A stretch of 64,000 nucleotides of DNA from Bacteroidota bacterium. GTDB lineage: Bacteria; Bacteroidota; Bacteroidia; NS11-12g; UBA955. The stretch is taken from contig JAUXOK010000020.1 in NCBI GenBank assembly GCA_030682255.1, positions 50,798-114,797 on the forward strand, written 5' to 3'. The notes under the pieces were generated by a model. It searched no databases. It saw nothing but the letters and a program-made list of their open reading frames with translations, and was not told the origin of the DNA. The translations under genes and the position numbers were made by a program. Positions 43,614-52,584 of the stretch are shown here, in pieces; positions within the stretch are counted from its first letter, which is position 1; each line of letters opens with the position of its first letter.

Positions 43614-44585
43614 ATGTTATTTAAATCTAAATTTTTTCAATGGATAATAGCCATCATATTCTTTGCTGGGATTCAAATAGTTGTTTATTATACATTCTTT
43701 TCAAAAGAGGATAAAGACCAAGAAAAATTGTTGAAAAAAACCATTGAATTAGAACGTTTGAATATTTCATTAACTAGAGAAGCTTTTGAAAATTATCCTT
43801 TTAAGGAAAATATGTATAGACGCCAATACTATTTTGACACTTTAAAGAGTGTATTAGATTCAAGTATATTTTATTACCCCCAAATTAATACAAAACTTAT
43901 CAAGGATTTTGGGGTCTATACTACAAAATTGGGATTTAAAGATAGTTTTGAAATAGTAAAAAATATTTTTGAATCGCATTCAAAAGAAGATTTTGAATTA
44001 AAAACACTGACTTTTTTGAATAAAGTTGGTAAAGAAACTTTTAGAAGGCCAAAAAGTATTTGCGGTAGTTTGATTTATGCTTCAAGGTCTAGTTATGAAA
44101 CTCCACTTGGTGTGCCTTTGCCAGTATATATTGGGATGTGGGGTTATGGTAGTTTAGATTTAAGCAAAAATCTAAAAACAAACATTAAATTAGATATTGA
44201 TTCAAAATACAATTATATGGGTTATTTGCCAGCAGATAAACTTGGCAATCATGTGTTTGAAGGTTCTTATTCTCTTAATTATCTTGGTGAAAAAGTTGAA
44301 TTGTTTTTCGACCCAGTTTATTACCATGTTACTGAACCAAAAATCATTACAAAACTCATTGATAAAGAATTCTTAGACATCAACAAAGACAATATCGTTC
44401 AGTTTGATTTTGGTTTATACAAAAGCAAAGATATTGTGATAAAAGCTGAAGGTGCATCTATTCAAATAATCAAATATAACAAAGCGATTGTTCATCCCAC
44501 AAACAAGTATGTTAAAATTTCGTTCGAACTTAATAAAGATGGAAAAAAAACAAATCTTGGCTATAAAGCATACATTGCTAAATAA
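43614..44585 (+). CDS. hypothetical protein with N-terminal membrane anchor, 323 aa
   Basis: Starts ATG 43614 with one hydrophobic segment (about 9-28), then an extracytoplasmic part. Residues about 35-130 are helical and charged; about 145-240 contain a Pro/Gly-rich segment (YETPLGVPLPVYIGMWGYG); the C-terminal ~80 residues are strand-rich (VIKAEGASIQIIKYN, YVKISFELNKDGKK). The topology is reminiscent of GldM-like proteins but no GldM motif was found. A TACATTTG -7 element is at 43563-43570. It lies between two copies of the gpmI promoter/start and may be an inserted accessory gene. Confidence 0.65.
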   Translation: MLFKSKFFQWIIAIIFFAGIQIVVYYTFFSKEDKDQEKLLKKTIELERLNISLTREAFENYPFKENMYRRQYYFDTLKSVLDSSIFYYPQINTKLIKDFGVYTTKLGFKDSFEIVKNIFESHSKEDFELKTLTFLNKVGKETFRRPKSICGSLIYASRSSYETPLGVPLPVYIGMWGYGSLDLSKNLKTNIKLDIDSKYNYMGYLPADKLGNHVFEGSYSLNYLGEKVELFFDPVYYHVTEPKIITKLIDKEFLDINKDNIVQFDFGLYKSKDIVIKAEGASIQIIKYNKAIVHPTNKYVKISFELNKDGKKTNLGYKAYIAK

Positions 44586-44620
44586 ACATTGAACCAAAGT
44601 TGGTTTTACTTACACTCTAA

Positions 44621-44665
44621 TTAACGAAAGTCATTAACTTTGTTTGAATTCATGGTGCAAATATA
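44621..44665 (-). repeat. duplicated promoter and start codon of gpmI
   Basis: On the plus strand AACTTTGTTTGAATTCATG is identical to 43461-43479, then GCAAATATATT matches after a GT/TG swap, and TCATT upstream is also shared. On the minus strand this is TATATTTG, CACC, ATG and the first six gpmI codons (MNSNKV), after which the frame ends as NDFR-stop at 44621. A gpmI 5' end without the gene. Confidence 0.8.
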
Positions 44666-44703
44666 TTGCAATAATTTCTGAGATTTTACCGTTTTAATGG
44701 AAG

Positions 44704-44721
44704 GGGAGCCTAACCGCTCCC
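44704..44721. repeat. GC-rich hairpin
   Basis: GGGAGC and GCTCCC around CTAACC; a nearby TTCGGGAGGG continues the local GC bias. No T-run, so not a terminator. Possibly a remnant of a mobile element end. Confidence 0.35.
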
Positions 44722-45085
44722 AAGTAATTCGGGAGGGCAATAAGTGAGATATACAGTTGGTCTATGTTCAGCATTAATCACAAATGATAAACAAACAATA
44801 AATGGACTGTTGAAGAACTTGTCTTTTTTGATGAAAGCCGTATTTATTACAATAATGTCAATAATAGCTGTTCTTTACAATAATTGGTCTAAAGCAGCTC
44901 TTTTTAATTATTTTTGGAAAAACAAAAAGAATGTTGTTTGTTTGTGGTAGCTGAACTAAAAATATTAGGAAATTTAATTTTAGTAAAAAGTTCTCCTAAT
45001 AGGATGATTATTAGGTTTATTTGGGAGCTTTTGTGAGATAAAAATTTGATATATTTAAGTTAGCATATACTCCAAAAATAATAAT

Positions 45086-45862
45086 ATGAATGATTTAGAA
45101 AAATATTTTAAACAGAATGATAAAAAACTTATCCATAAATGGATGCACTATTTTGAGGTATATGATCGGCATTTTAGTAAGTATAGAAACAAGGATGTTG
45201 TAATTCTTGAAATAGGTGTTTCACAAGGAGGCAGTCTTCAAATGTGGAAAGATTATTTTGGAGATAGAGCTAAGATTTATGGGATAGATGTCAATCCAAA
45301 ATGCAAAGAGCTGGAAGAAGAAAATATCAAAATATTTATTGGTTCACAATCTGATGCAAAGTTTTTAAGAGAAGTGAAAAAACAAATTCCACCACTAGAT
45401 ATTCTGATTGATGATGGAGGTCATACAATGGTTCAACAAATAGTAAGTTTTGAGGAGTTATTTAATTGTATTAAAGATGATGGAGTTTATTTATGCGAAG
45501 ATTTACATACATCCTATTGGTTAAAATATGGAGGAGGTCATAAAAGAAGAGGTACATTCATTGAATACAGTAAAAATTTTATTGATTATCTAAATGCTTA
45601 TCATTCCAAGCAAAGAACACTTAAGGTAAATGAATTTACAAAATCGGTATTTTCAATACACTATTATGATAGCATCGTTGTTTTAGAAAAAAGACCCATA
45701 GAACCACCTCGCCACGAGATGACTGGCACTCCTTCTTTTGAATATCCAAGTAATTCCAAATCTTTTTTCCCTAAATTAAAAGAAAAAACAATACTAGCTA
45801 TAATCTCAGGCATTAATAAGGTGTTGCGTTTTTTTAGATTGAGTGGTTTCATTTGGAAATAA
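45086..45862 (+). CDS. MycE/CmcI-like sugar O-methyltransferase
   Basis: 258 residues. The SAM-binding region reads ILEIGVSQGGSLQMWKDYFG (about 42-61), then IYGIDVNPKCKELE and IDDGGHTMVQQIVSFEELF with the metal-binding Asp-Asp and His. CEDLHTSYWLKYGGGHK follows, a hallmark of MycE-type macrolide-sugar and rhamnosyl O-methyltransferases and CmcI. In this context it probably methylates a surface-glycan sugar. Start ATG 45086. The upstream 500 bp looks like a junction, so horizontal acquisition is plausible. Confidence 0.85.
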   Translation: MNDLEKYFKQNDKKLIHKWMHYFEVYDRHFSKYRNKDVVILEIGVSQGGSLQMWKDYFGDRAKIYGIDVNPKCKELEEENIKIFIGSQSDAKFLREVKKQIPPLDILIDDGGHTMVQQIVSFEELFNCIKDDGVYLCEDLHTSYWLKYGGGHKRRGTFIEYSKNFIDYLNAYHSKQRTLKVNEFTKSVFSIHYYDSIVVLEKRPIEPPRHEMTGTPSFEYPSNSKSFFPKLKEKTILAIISGINKVLRFFRLSGFIWK

Positions 45863-45975
45863 ACAAGGATAATCGAAAAGTAAACTGATGATAATCATTC
45901 AAAGTTTTGTTAGGGTATTTCATTTGAATATCTTTTTTAAAGACTAGTAATTTGTTTTTTCTTTAAATTCGCCAC

Positions 45976-46767
45976 ATGAATCTACAGAAAATATGTGCAG
46001 ATACCATTCCTTTGGTGATTGAAGTTGGTAAATATATCATTGCTCAACGCAAAACTTTTGATAACAAGGTAGTAGAGGAAAAGGGGCTTAATCAATTGGT
46101 GAGTTTTGTAGATATTGAGGCTGAAAAACAATTGGTGGAGGGTTTGAAACACATTGTTCCTGAAGCGGGCTTTATTACCGAAGAAGACACCGTTGCTCAA
46201 CAACAGACTGACCTGGTTTGGATTATCGACCCACTGGATGGAACTACTAATTTTATACATAATTTGCCTGTTTATAGCATCAGTGTTGCCTTGGCTAGGG
46301 GTAATGAGATTTTAGTAGGAATTGTTTTTGAATTGGGCAAGAAAGATCTTTTTTCGGCTTGGCAATATGGGGGGGCTTATTGCAATGGTGAACGGATTGG
46401 GGTTACTAAAACAACGGAACTAACTAGTTCTCTGATTGCTACAGGTTTTCCTTATTATGAATTTGATCAAATGGATGCTTATATCAATACTTTAACTTAC
46501 TTGATGAAAAACACACATGGTTTGCGTAGGCTTGGTTCTGCTGCTGTAGATTTGGCTTATGTGGCTTGTGGCAAGTTCGATGGTTTTTTTGAAACTGGCT
46601 TGCATGCTTGGGATGTAGCAGCAGGTTGTTTATTGGTGCAGGAAGCAGGCGGAAACGTGTTGGATTTTAAAGGTGGTAATGATTATTTGTTTGGCAAAAG
46701 TATTACTGCTGGCAATGTGCCAATTAATAAGACTTTAAATGAATTAGTGAAGCGAAATTTTGGGTAA
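45976..46767 (+). CDS. inositol monophosphatase family protein
   Basis: 263 residues. Metal-binding residues: Glu pair in GFITEEDT, WIIDPLDGTTNF (Asp-Pro-x-Asp-Gly) and the late HAWDVAAGCLLVQEAGG. It dephosphorylates inositol or related sugar/nucleotide monophosphates, and SuhB-like regulatory roles also exist. Preceded by a weak -7-like sequence. Own transcription unit. Confidence 0.92.
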   Translation: MNLQKICADTIPLVIEVGKYIIAQRKTFDNKVVEEKGLNQLVSFVDIEAEKQLVEGLKHIVPEAGFITEEDTVAQQQTDLVWIIDPLDGTTNFIHNLPVYSISVALARGNEILVGIVFELGKKDLFSAWQYGGAYCNGERIGVTKTTELTSSLIATGFPYYEFDQMDAYINTLTYLMKNTHGLRRLGSAAVDLAYVACGKFDGFFETGLHAWDVAAGCLLVQEAGGNVLDFKGGNDYLFGKSITAGNVPINKTLNELVKRNFG

Positions 46768-46807
46768 ACTGAAGTTTATCAGTATGTTTTTCTGACTATA
46801 TTTTCAA

Positions 46808-49342
46808 CTATTGCTTGATGAATTTATGTATCGATGTCTCTTGATTGCTAGAAACCATGATGATATATAGTCCTTTTTTCCAATCTATAGTGTTGATTTC
46901 TGTTGATAAATCAGATGCATTGTTTTCAAAAATTATTTGACCTAAGTTATTCAAAACACGTATTTGTTGAATTGGTTCATTGGCTTGAATTTTGAGTTGT
47001 TTATCAAAAGGATTTGGAAATATTTTTACAAAACTTTGAATATGGGCATGGTGAATGTTTGTAAAATCAGGTATACTAAGTGTTTGAATACTTGAATCTT
47101 GACAACCCATTGTGTCTGTTCCTGTTAATGCAACTTTAACATCAGAACTGGTATAAGGTCTCATATCTACATTAACACTTTGAGAATTGCTTATTAGTGA
47201 ATCATTAAGTCGCCAAGTGTAATTAGACAATTTTAAATCCAAGGGTGTTAATTGATAATTATACCAGTTTTTAATAAAGCTAAATTCAACATTAGGTTTA
47301 ACATTGGTTTTTATAGTAATAGGTCCGTAAGTTTTATTGCACGTATTAAACTTACAAATTACCTTTACTTGGTCATTATTGTTGAGTCCCTGATAAGTGA
47401 AAGAAGAATCTGGTCCATCATAAACGATGGTGTTATTCTTGTAAAATTTAAAATTACTGTATAGAGGCAACACAGTATAAACAAAAGTGTTTTGACAAAC
47501 AGACTGGTTATATATGCCATCGTCATTATCTGGCAACACATCAACAATGTAAGGGATTTTTTCAATAATTGGGGGGCAGTTTAAACTGTTGCTATCTATG
47601 ATGCTGATGCGTATTGTGTCAGATTTTGTTGGCACAAAAGAAAAGATAGTATCCAACCCTCTGGTTCCATTATTAAAGGATACACTGTAATTTGATTTAT
47701 AAAGCAATTGGATATTTATATTAATTGATGTTCCGGCACAAACTCTGTTGCCATAATTAATGCTGTATTCCATGTTTGAGCAAGCACTTGTTTTGATTAA
47801 AAAAGATGTATCAGAAAATTGACATACACCGCTTTGGAAACTTCTGATAGTGATATTGTAATTGGTGTTTGCCGTTAACTGATCTATGAATAAAAAGGAA
47901 TCTGCTGTTGTTGAAGAAAAGCCAGATTGATTAATTGAATATTGATATTGAGAGATGTTTGAATTTTTCTTCCAATTGATTCTGATGGTTGAAGTTGTTT
48001 TTACTACAGAAAAATTAGATGGATATAACTTTGGCGTTATGGTTAAATTCAAACTGTTAGAAACGGCACTCAAACAACCATTAGACGATTTGCCAATTGC
48101 TGTTATGTTGGCGTTGTTAGGAAAACTGATAAAAGCTTTAACGCCATTTGTTTTTTGAGAAAGATTGCCATTGATATACCATAAGACAGTATCTAAAAAT
48201 TGACCTTGAGCAAAAAACGAGTCAGATATTCTGTCGCAAAAATTATTTAAACCACTTTTGTTACTAATACTTATACTAGGTTCATCAAAATGATTTAATC
48301 TAAACACATTGCTTAAAGTGCTACAGCCACTAGTGTTATTAGTAACTCTAACTCTGTAATTTCCTGTGTCTTTTGCAGTAATAGTTCTCGTGGTTTTATT
48401 GATGGGTTGCCATAAATAAGTGTGATTGGTGAGATTATTGGCTATCAATTGTATAGAATCGCCTTTGCAAATTGATGCAGATGTTCCATTTGAAATTGTT
48501 GCAGCTGGACTTGCAGTTAGCGTAATTTTAAGCGTGTCAGGTGCGCTTTGGCCTTTGCTATTTCTGACTCTTAGTATGGCTAGTTTTTGTCCAATACTAC
48601 CCCAAGCTACGCTTGGGTTTTGCAACGTGCTAGATGAGGGTGTTCCGCCTGGAAATTGCCAAGCATAACTTGTAGGACTATTGGTGCCACTGCCATTAAA
48701 ATTTATATTGGAGTTGGTGCAAAGCGGGTTGGTAGAAGTAGTAGCTGTTGCCACAGGCAATAAACTAGATGGTAAAACTTCAAAAGTTTTGGCATACACT
48801 AAATCGCCACTGTTGTTGGAATTGTTATTGTCAGTTGCCATTACAACCACATAAAAAGTTATTTTACCAACATTAGAGTTGGGTGCTTTCCAATCAAAAG
48901 TCCATCTAGTGCTATCTGTTCCAACATTTGCGGTGCCTGTTGAAGTGTGTTGAATGTATTCTCTGGTTTTAGAACTAACTGTTGCGGTTACTCTACTAGT
49001 TCTATTGTTCGTGTTTGTAAATGAACCAATAGGGTCATTGCTTGCATTTAAAGCCGTTATTTGAAAGCCAAACTTAGAACGCCCCGTTTGTTTAAATGTA
49101 ACAGCTAATGTATAAGTTGAATCAGGTAAATAACCATTTCCTGTAAAATTGCCTCCAAATCTTAAGCTGTTTAGCTGAGTGCCTGTCGTTATCAAACTTC
49201 CTCCATGACAAGATGTGCAATTGCTTTCGTTTGGAGCATTTGTATAACCTCCACCTGGTCCATTTGCGTTGTTGATAGCGCTCGTTAAAAATATAATAAA
49301 TAATGAGCCAATAGCAAGGTTAATAAGTAATCTTTTTTTCAT
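46808..49342 (-). CDS. T9SS type-A secreted protein with Reeler/choice-of-anchor-V-like domain and CxxCH
   Basis: 844 residues from ATG 49342, 12 nt after a TAGATTTG -7 element. A signal peptide precedes GPGGGYTNAPNESNCTSCHGG, a c-type heme-like CxxCH in the phylum-typical Reeler/choice-of-anchor V N-terminal domain (about 30-190). PKD-like (PTSYAWQFPGGTPS) and fibronectin III/Ig-like domains fill the middle. The last ~80 residues are a type-A sorting domain (IFPNPFDKQLKIQ, RVLNNLGQIIFE, KGLYIIMV). Whether heme is bound is unknown; a single CxxCH after the signal peptide is conserved in related proteins. Confidence 0.87.
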   Translation of the reverse strand: MKKRLLINLAIGSLFIIFLTSAINNANGPGGGYTNAPNESNCTSCHGGSLITTGTQLNSLRFGGNFTGNGYLPDSTYTLAVTFKQTGRSKFGFQITALNASNDPIGSFTNTNNRTSRVTATVSSKTREYIQHTSTGTANVGTDSTRWTFDWKAPNSNVGKITFYVVVMATDNNNSNNSGDLVYAKTFEVLPSSLLPVATATTSTNPLCTNSNINFNGSGTNSPTSYAWQFPGGTPSSSTLQNPSVAWGSIGQKLAILRVRNSKGQSAPDTLKITLTASPAATISNGTSASICKGDSIQLIANNLTNHTYLWQPINKTTRTITAKDTGNYRVRVTNNTSGCSTLSNVFRLNHFDEPSISISNKSGLNNFCDRISDSFFAQGQFLDTVLWYINGNLSQKTNGVKAFISFPNNANITAIGKSSNGCLSAVSNSLNLTITPKLYPSNFSVVKTTSTIRINWKKNSNISQYQYSINQSGFSSTTADSFLFIDQLTANTNYNITIRSFQSGVCQFSDTSFLIKTSACSNMEYSINYGNRVCAGTSININIQLLYKSNYSVSFNNGTRGLDTIFSFVPTKSDTIRISIIDSNSLNCPPIIEKIPYIVDVLPDNDDGIYNQSVCQNTFVYTVLPLYSNFKFYKNNTIVYDGPDSSFTYQGLNNNDQVKVICKFNTCNKTYGPITIKTNVKPNVEFSFIKNWYNYQLTPLDLKLSNYTWRLNDSLISNSQSVNVDMRPYTSSDVKVALTGTDTMGCQDSSIQTLSIPDFTNIHHAHIQSFVKIFPNPFDKQLKIQANEPIQQIRVLNNLGQIIFENNASDLSTEINTIDWKKGLYIIMVSSNQETSIHKFIKQ

Positions 49343-49726
49343 ATATATAAGCGACAAATCTAGTTATTAATAAATTCACTTTGTTTAACACTGCTTAATT
49401 TGACAAAAAAATGACAAAAGCTTGTTGTCACAAACTTTTTTAATTTATTATTTTACAAATCGATGTGTTAAAAAATAGAAATACTTTGATGAACAATTGA
49501 CTTAACTCAATGTAAAAAAAATAAGTTTTTAGTTTCAATTAATTTAAACGCAAAATATTTGAATTAAACTAAAAATAACAGTTCTGAGAATTGTGGATTT
49601 GATAAAACTTGTATGATTCCTAATTTAATTATTTATATCTGAGATAATCATTCTTTTGGGATAGATATAATTTATATTACTTTGAGGTTTAATTAATTAA
49701 GTTGCTCTTTATGTCTAATGAAATTC
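49343..49726. other. 384-bp gene-free interval
   Basis: Very AT-rich. It holds the -7 element of the upstream minus-strand T9SS gene (near 49355-49362) but no supported coding frame, RNA or hairpin terminator. Confidence 0.5.
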
Positions 49727-50644
49727 TCATTTACCTAAAAATCTCTTTTCAAACGCTTTTGTGTTACTATCGTTTACATAGTCTATTTGAAGTGTCTTAA
49801 ATATGGATTTAAAAGACCAAAAGGCCCAGTTGAATGCCACATTAGCTGCATGGTCTTTGCGTTTTAATAAGGTGATGAGTGGTATCCAAAAAACATGTTT
49901 CATTAACTGAAAACAATAGGTCTTAAAATGATGGTTTTTTAAATAAGTTAATTCATTGCGAATGCCATAATAACTTTTCCAAATACCGTTGTATGGTGCA
50001 TGTAAATAAGGTGAACCATCAGAGCGCTTAACGTCATTATGCCAAACATATAAGTTGGGTGTGTGAATGCCCTCAAAACCATGTCTGTTCATGCGTTCGG
50101 TATATTCCCAATCATCATAATAAATAAAAAAGGAATGAATCGGTAAACCCACTTTTTTAATAGCATTAGCATTAAAACTCAAGCCTGCAAATTGTGCTTT
50201 TAAGAGTCTAGGATATTCTGTAGTGATTTGATTTTTATAGTACAAAAATCCATCGAGTTTATATCTATCGTGAATAGAAATTACTTTGGGATAAATGAAT
50301 CCTATTTCGGAAAAATTTTGGGACTTAATTGTTTGTTCTATATGTAAGATATGGTTTTTAGGTAGAATAATATCGTCCTCTACGCCTATTATCCAGTCTG
50401 CACCCATTTTTACACATTGGTTCAAACCAAAATAGTAGGCCCCAGCACCGCCTGTGTTTTGGTTGAGATTAAAAATATGGGCATCGTTTTGATAGTTTTT
50501 TAAAAGTTCTGAAGTGTTGTCTGTCGAACAGTTATTGATGATTACAATTTCATCTGCTTTTCTTTTTTGAGAAAGCAATCTCTTCATTGCTTTTTCGAGG
50601 CTCTTAGAGCGATTGTAAGTGATTACTAGCGCAAAAATTTTCAT
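49727..50644 (-). CDS. family 2 glycosyltransferase, galactofuranosyltransferase-like (GlfT2-like)
   Basis: 305 residues. N-terminal FALVITYNRSKSLEKAMKRL, then EIVIINNCSTDNTSELL, NQNTGGAGAYYFGLN (NxGGxGG-like) and the metal-binding WIIGVEDDIILP. The later FFIYYDDWEYTERM matches rhamnosyl/galactofuranosyl transferases with the acceptor-site D-D-x-E. It overlaps glf by 4 nt and is probably co-transcribed with it, which argues for a UDP-galactofuranose donor. Confidence 0.87.
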   Translation of the reverse strand: MKIFALVITYNRSKSLEKAMKRLLSQKRKADEIVIINNCSTDNTSELLKNYQNDAHIFNLNQNTGGAGAYYFGLNQCVKMGADWIIGVEDDIILPKNHILHIEQTIKSQNFSEIGFIYPKVISIHDRYKLDGFLYYKNQITTEYPRLLKAQFAGLSFNANAIKKVGLPIHSFFIYYDDWEYTERMNRHGFEGIHTPNLYVWHNDVKRSDGSPYLHAPYNGIWKSYYGIRNELTYLKNHHFKTYCFQLMKHVFWIPLITLLKRKDHAANVAFNWAFWSFKSIFKTLQIDYVNDSNTKAFEKRFLGK

Positions 50645-51747
50645 GGCTTTTGAAGAATTTGTTCAGCTTGATTAAGTGCAGACGCAATAACTTGATGCAT
50701 GTCGTAATATTTGAATTCTGCTAATCTACCGCCTAAGATGTAGTTTTGTTCTTTTGCCATTCCCAAATATTCAGCATATCGTTTTTTGTTTTCATTGTCA
50801 ATAATAGGGTAGTAGGGTTCGTTGTTTGAATTATAATCCTGTGGGAATTCTTTAGTAATAACCGTGTGAGGAAGATTGGAAGGATGAAAGTGTTTGTGCT
50901 CTATAATTCTGGTATAAGCAATGTCTGCAGATGGATAATTAATAACAGAATAAGGTTGAAATTCTTTTGCTGCAATGGTTTCATTTTCAAATCTGAGACT
51001 TCTATAATCTAATTTGCCAAATTGATAATCAAATAATTGATCGATGCAACCTGTGTAAACAATGGTTTCGGCTTGGTTTTCCCAATGGCTTTTGTTTTCA
51101 AAAAAATCTGTGTTGAGTTTTAGGTCGATGCCATTCAATAATTGGTCGATAATGACATTATATCCGCCCTCGGGAATGCCTTGAAATTTGTCGTCAAAAT
51201 AAAATTCATTATGGTCTTGTCTCAAAGGGAGTCTTTTGAAAATAGAGATGGGTAGAGCATTACAGGGTTTGTTCCATTGTTTTTCGGTGTAGCCTTTGAT
51301 GAAATGCTTGTAAAGGTCTTCACCTAATTCTGCTAATGCCATTTCCTCCAAATTTTGGTACTGTCTTTTAGGAGAAATTTGACTATTGAAAGTTTTTAAA
51401 GCGAGGGTTTCATCGTCTGTTTGATACCATTCCAACAAGGTTTTTAAATTGATAGGGAATGAGTAAAGTTTTTCATTGATTGAAACTTTTACCTGATGGC
51501 GATATGGCCTGAATGTGGCAAATTGATTAACAAATTGCCATATTTTTTCATCGTTTGTATGAAAAATATGTGCACCATATTGATGGGTAATAATGCCATC
51601 TATCGTTTGGTTGTGAACATTACCTCCTGGATGGTTTCTTTTTTCAATTATCAAGCATTTTTTACCAGCCTGATGCATCTTGTAGGCAAAAACAGACCCG
51701 AATAAGCCTGAACCAACAATGAGATAATCATAAGGTTTTTGATGCAT
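50641..51747 (-). CDS. glf: UDP-galactopyranose mutase
   Basis: 368 residues. The FAD-binding motif is LIVGSGLFGSVFAYKM (about 5-20), followed by EKRNHPGGNVHNQ. QYGAHIFHTND with the conserved His, GYTEKQWNKP with the catalytic-region Trp, and the C-terminal LGGRLAEFKYYDM are complete. It converts UDP-Galp to UDP-Galf with reduced FAD. Upstream partner of the Galf-type transferase. Confidence 0.95.
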   Translation of the reverse strand: MHQKPYDYLIVGSGLFGSVFAYKMHQAGKKCLIIEKRNHPGGNVHNQTIDGIITHQYGAHIFHTNDEKIWQFVNQFATFRPYRHQVKVSINEKLYSFPINLKTLLEWYQTDDETLALKTFNSQISPKRQYQNLEEMALAELGEDLYKHFIKGYTEKQWNKPCNALPISIFKRLPLRQDHNEFYFDDKFQGIPEGGYNVIIDQLLNGIDLKLNTDFFENKSHWENQAETIVYTGCIDQLFDYQFGKLDYRSLRFENETIAAKEFQPYSVINYPSADIAYTRIIEHKHFHPSNLPHTVITKEFPQDYNSNNEPYYPIIDNENKKRYAEYLGMAKEQNYILGGRLAEFKYYDMHQVIASALNQAEQILQKP

Positions 51748-51752
51748 GGTTT

Positions 51753-52526
51753 TTAAAGATCTTTGATTTCTACAAACGAACCACAGTGGTCGCTGTGAAC
51801 GTATTCATTAAGGATACCAGCGTTTTTTATTTGGTTTTTAAGCTGTTCTGACACGGAAATGTAATCAATTCTCCAACCTTTGTTTCTGCTTCTTGCTGCA
51901 GTTCTAAAACTCCACCAAGTGTAATGATGAGGTTCTTTGTGGATCCATCTAAAGCTGTCTGTCATGCCAGAATTAAACCATTGGTCCATCCAAGCTCTTT
52001 CTTCGGGCAAAAATCCACTGGAATTTTTATTGCCTATTGGGTCGTGTATGTCTATTTCGCGATGACAAATGTTGTAGTCGCCACATATTATTAAGCCTTG
52101 GTTCGGATTTGCTGTTTTATAGTTTTCTATGTGTTTAAAAAATGTAGCCAAGAATTCGTATTTTATTTCTTGCCTAATGTCGCCTGTGGTTCCTGATGGA
52201 AAATAGCAGCTCATCACAGTAAATTTGTCGAAAGTTAAACTCAGAACTCTTCCTTCATTATCAAAAAGAGAATGTTTAATGCCTATTTCAACACCGATAG
52301 GTAGGGTTTTACTCAGGATGCCAACACCACTGTATCCTTTTTTTTGGGCAGAAAACCAATAACAGTTATAGCCTAAGTTTTCAAAAAGCATTTGGTCGAT
52401 GTCTTCAATATTGGCTTTAATCTCTTGCAGACAAACAATGTCTGGGTTTTCTGATTTCAAAAAATCTACAAAACCTTTGTTGATTGCAGAGCGGATGCCG
52501 TTTACATTATAAGAAATGATTTTCAT
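51753..52526 (-). CDS. xth: exodeoxyribonuclease III / AP endonuclease
   Basis: 257 residues. Active-site Asn near 9 (SYNVNGIRS), Glu35 (CLQEIKA), GDYNICHREID and the terminal WRIDYISVS and HSDHCGSF are intact. It cleaves at abasic sites and removes 3' blocks in base excision repair. Ends 5 nt before glf and could share its transcript. Confidence 0.94.
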   Translation of the reverse strand: MKIISYNVNGIRSAINKGFVDFLKSENPDIVCLQEIKANIEDIDQMLFENLGYNCYWFSAQKKGYSGVGILSKTLPIGVEIGIKHSLFDNEGRVLSLTFDKFTVMSCYFPSGTTGDIRQEIKYEFLATFFKHIENYKTANPNQGLIICGDYNICHREIDIHDPIGNKNSSGFLPEERAWMDQWFNSGMTDSFRWIHKEPHHYTWWSFRTAARSRNKGWRIDYISVSEQLKNQIKNAGILNEYVHSDHCGSFVEIKDL

Positions 52527-52584
52527 AAGGACTATACAACGACAAATTTAAAAGAAAACACAGAAACTGCCTAATGGTCTATTA

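Larger units (their letters stand above)
44586..45085. other. 500-bp interval with duplicated gpmI 5' end and hairpins, no confident gene
   Basis: Contains the copy of the gpmI promoter/start (44631-44665), a GC-rich hairpin GGGAGC-CTAACC-GCTCCC (44704-44721) in otherwise AT-rich DNA, and an 8-bp inverted repeat TATTAGGA/TCCTAATA (44963-45001). A 68-codon frame at 44744-44950 has no recognised features and is not called. Looks like a junction or decayed accessory DNA. Confidence 0.55.

Noticed and set aside
44744..44950. 68-codon frame in the 44.6-45.1 kb interval
   Set aside because: No ribosome-site logic, no recognisable motif, and a composition like the AT-rich junction; treated as non-coding remnant.
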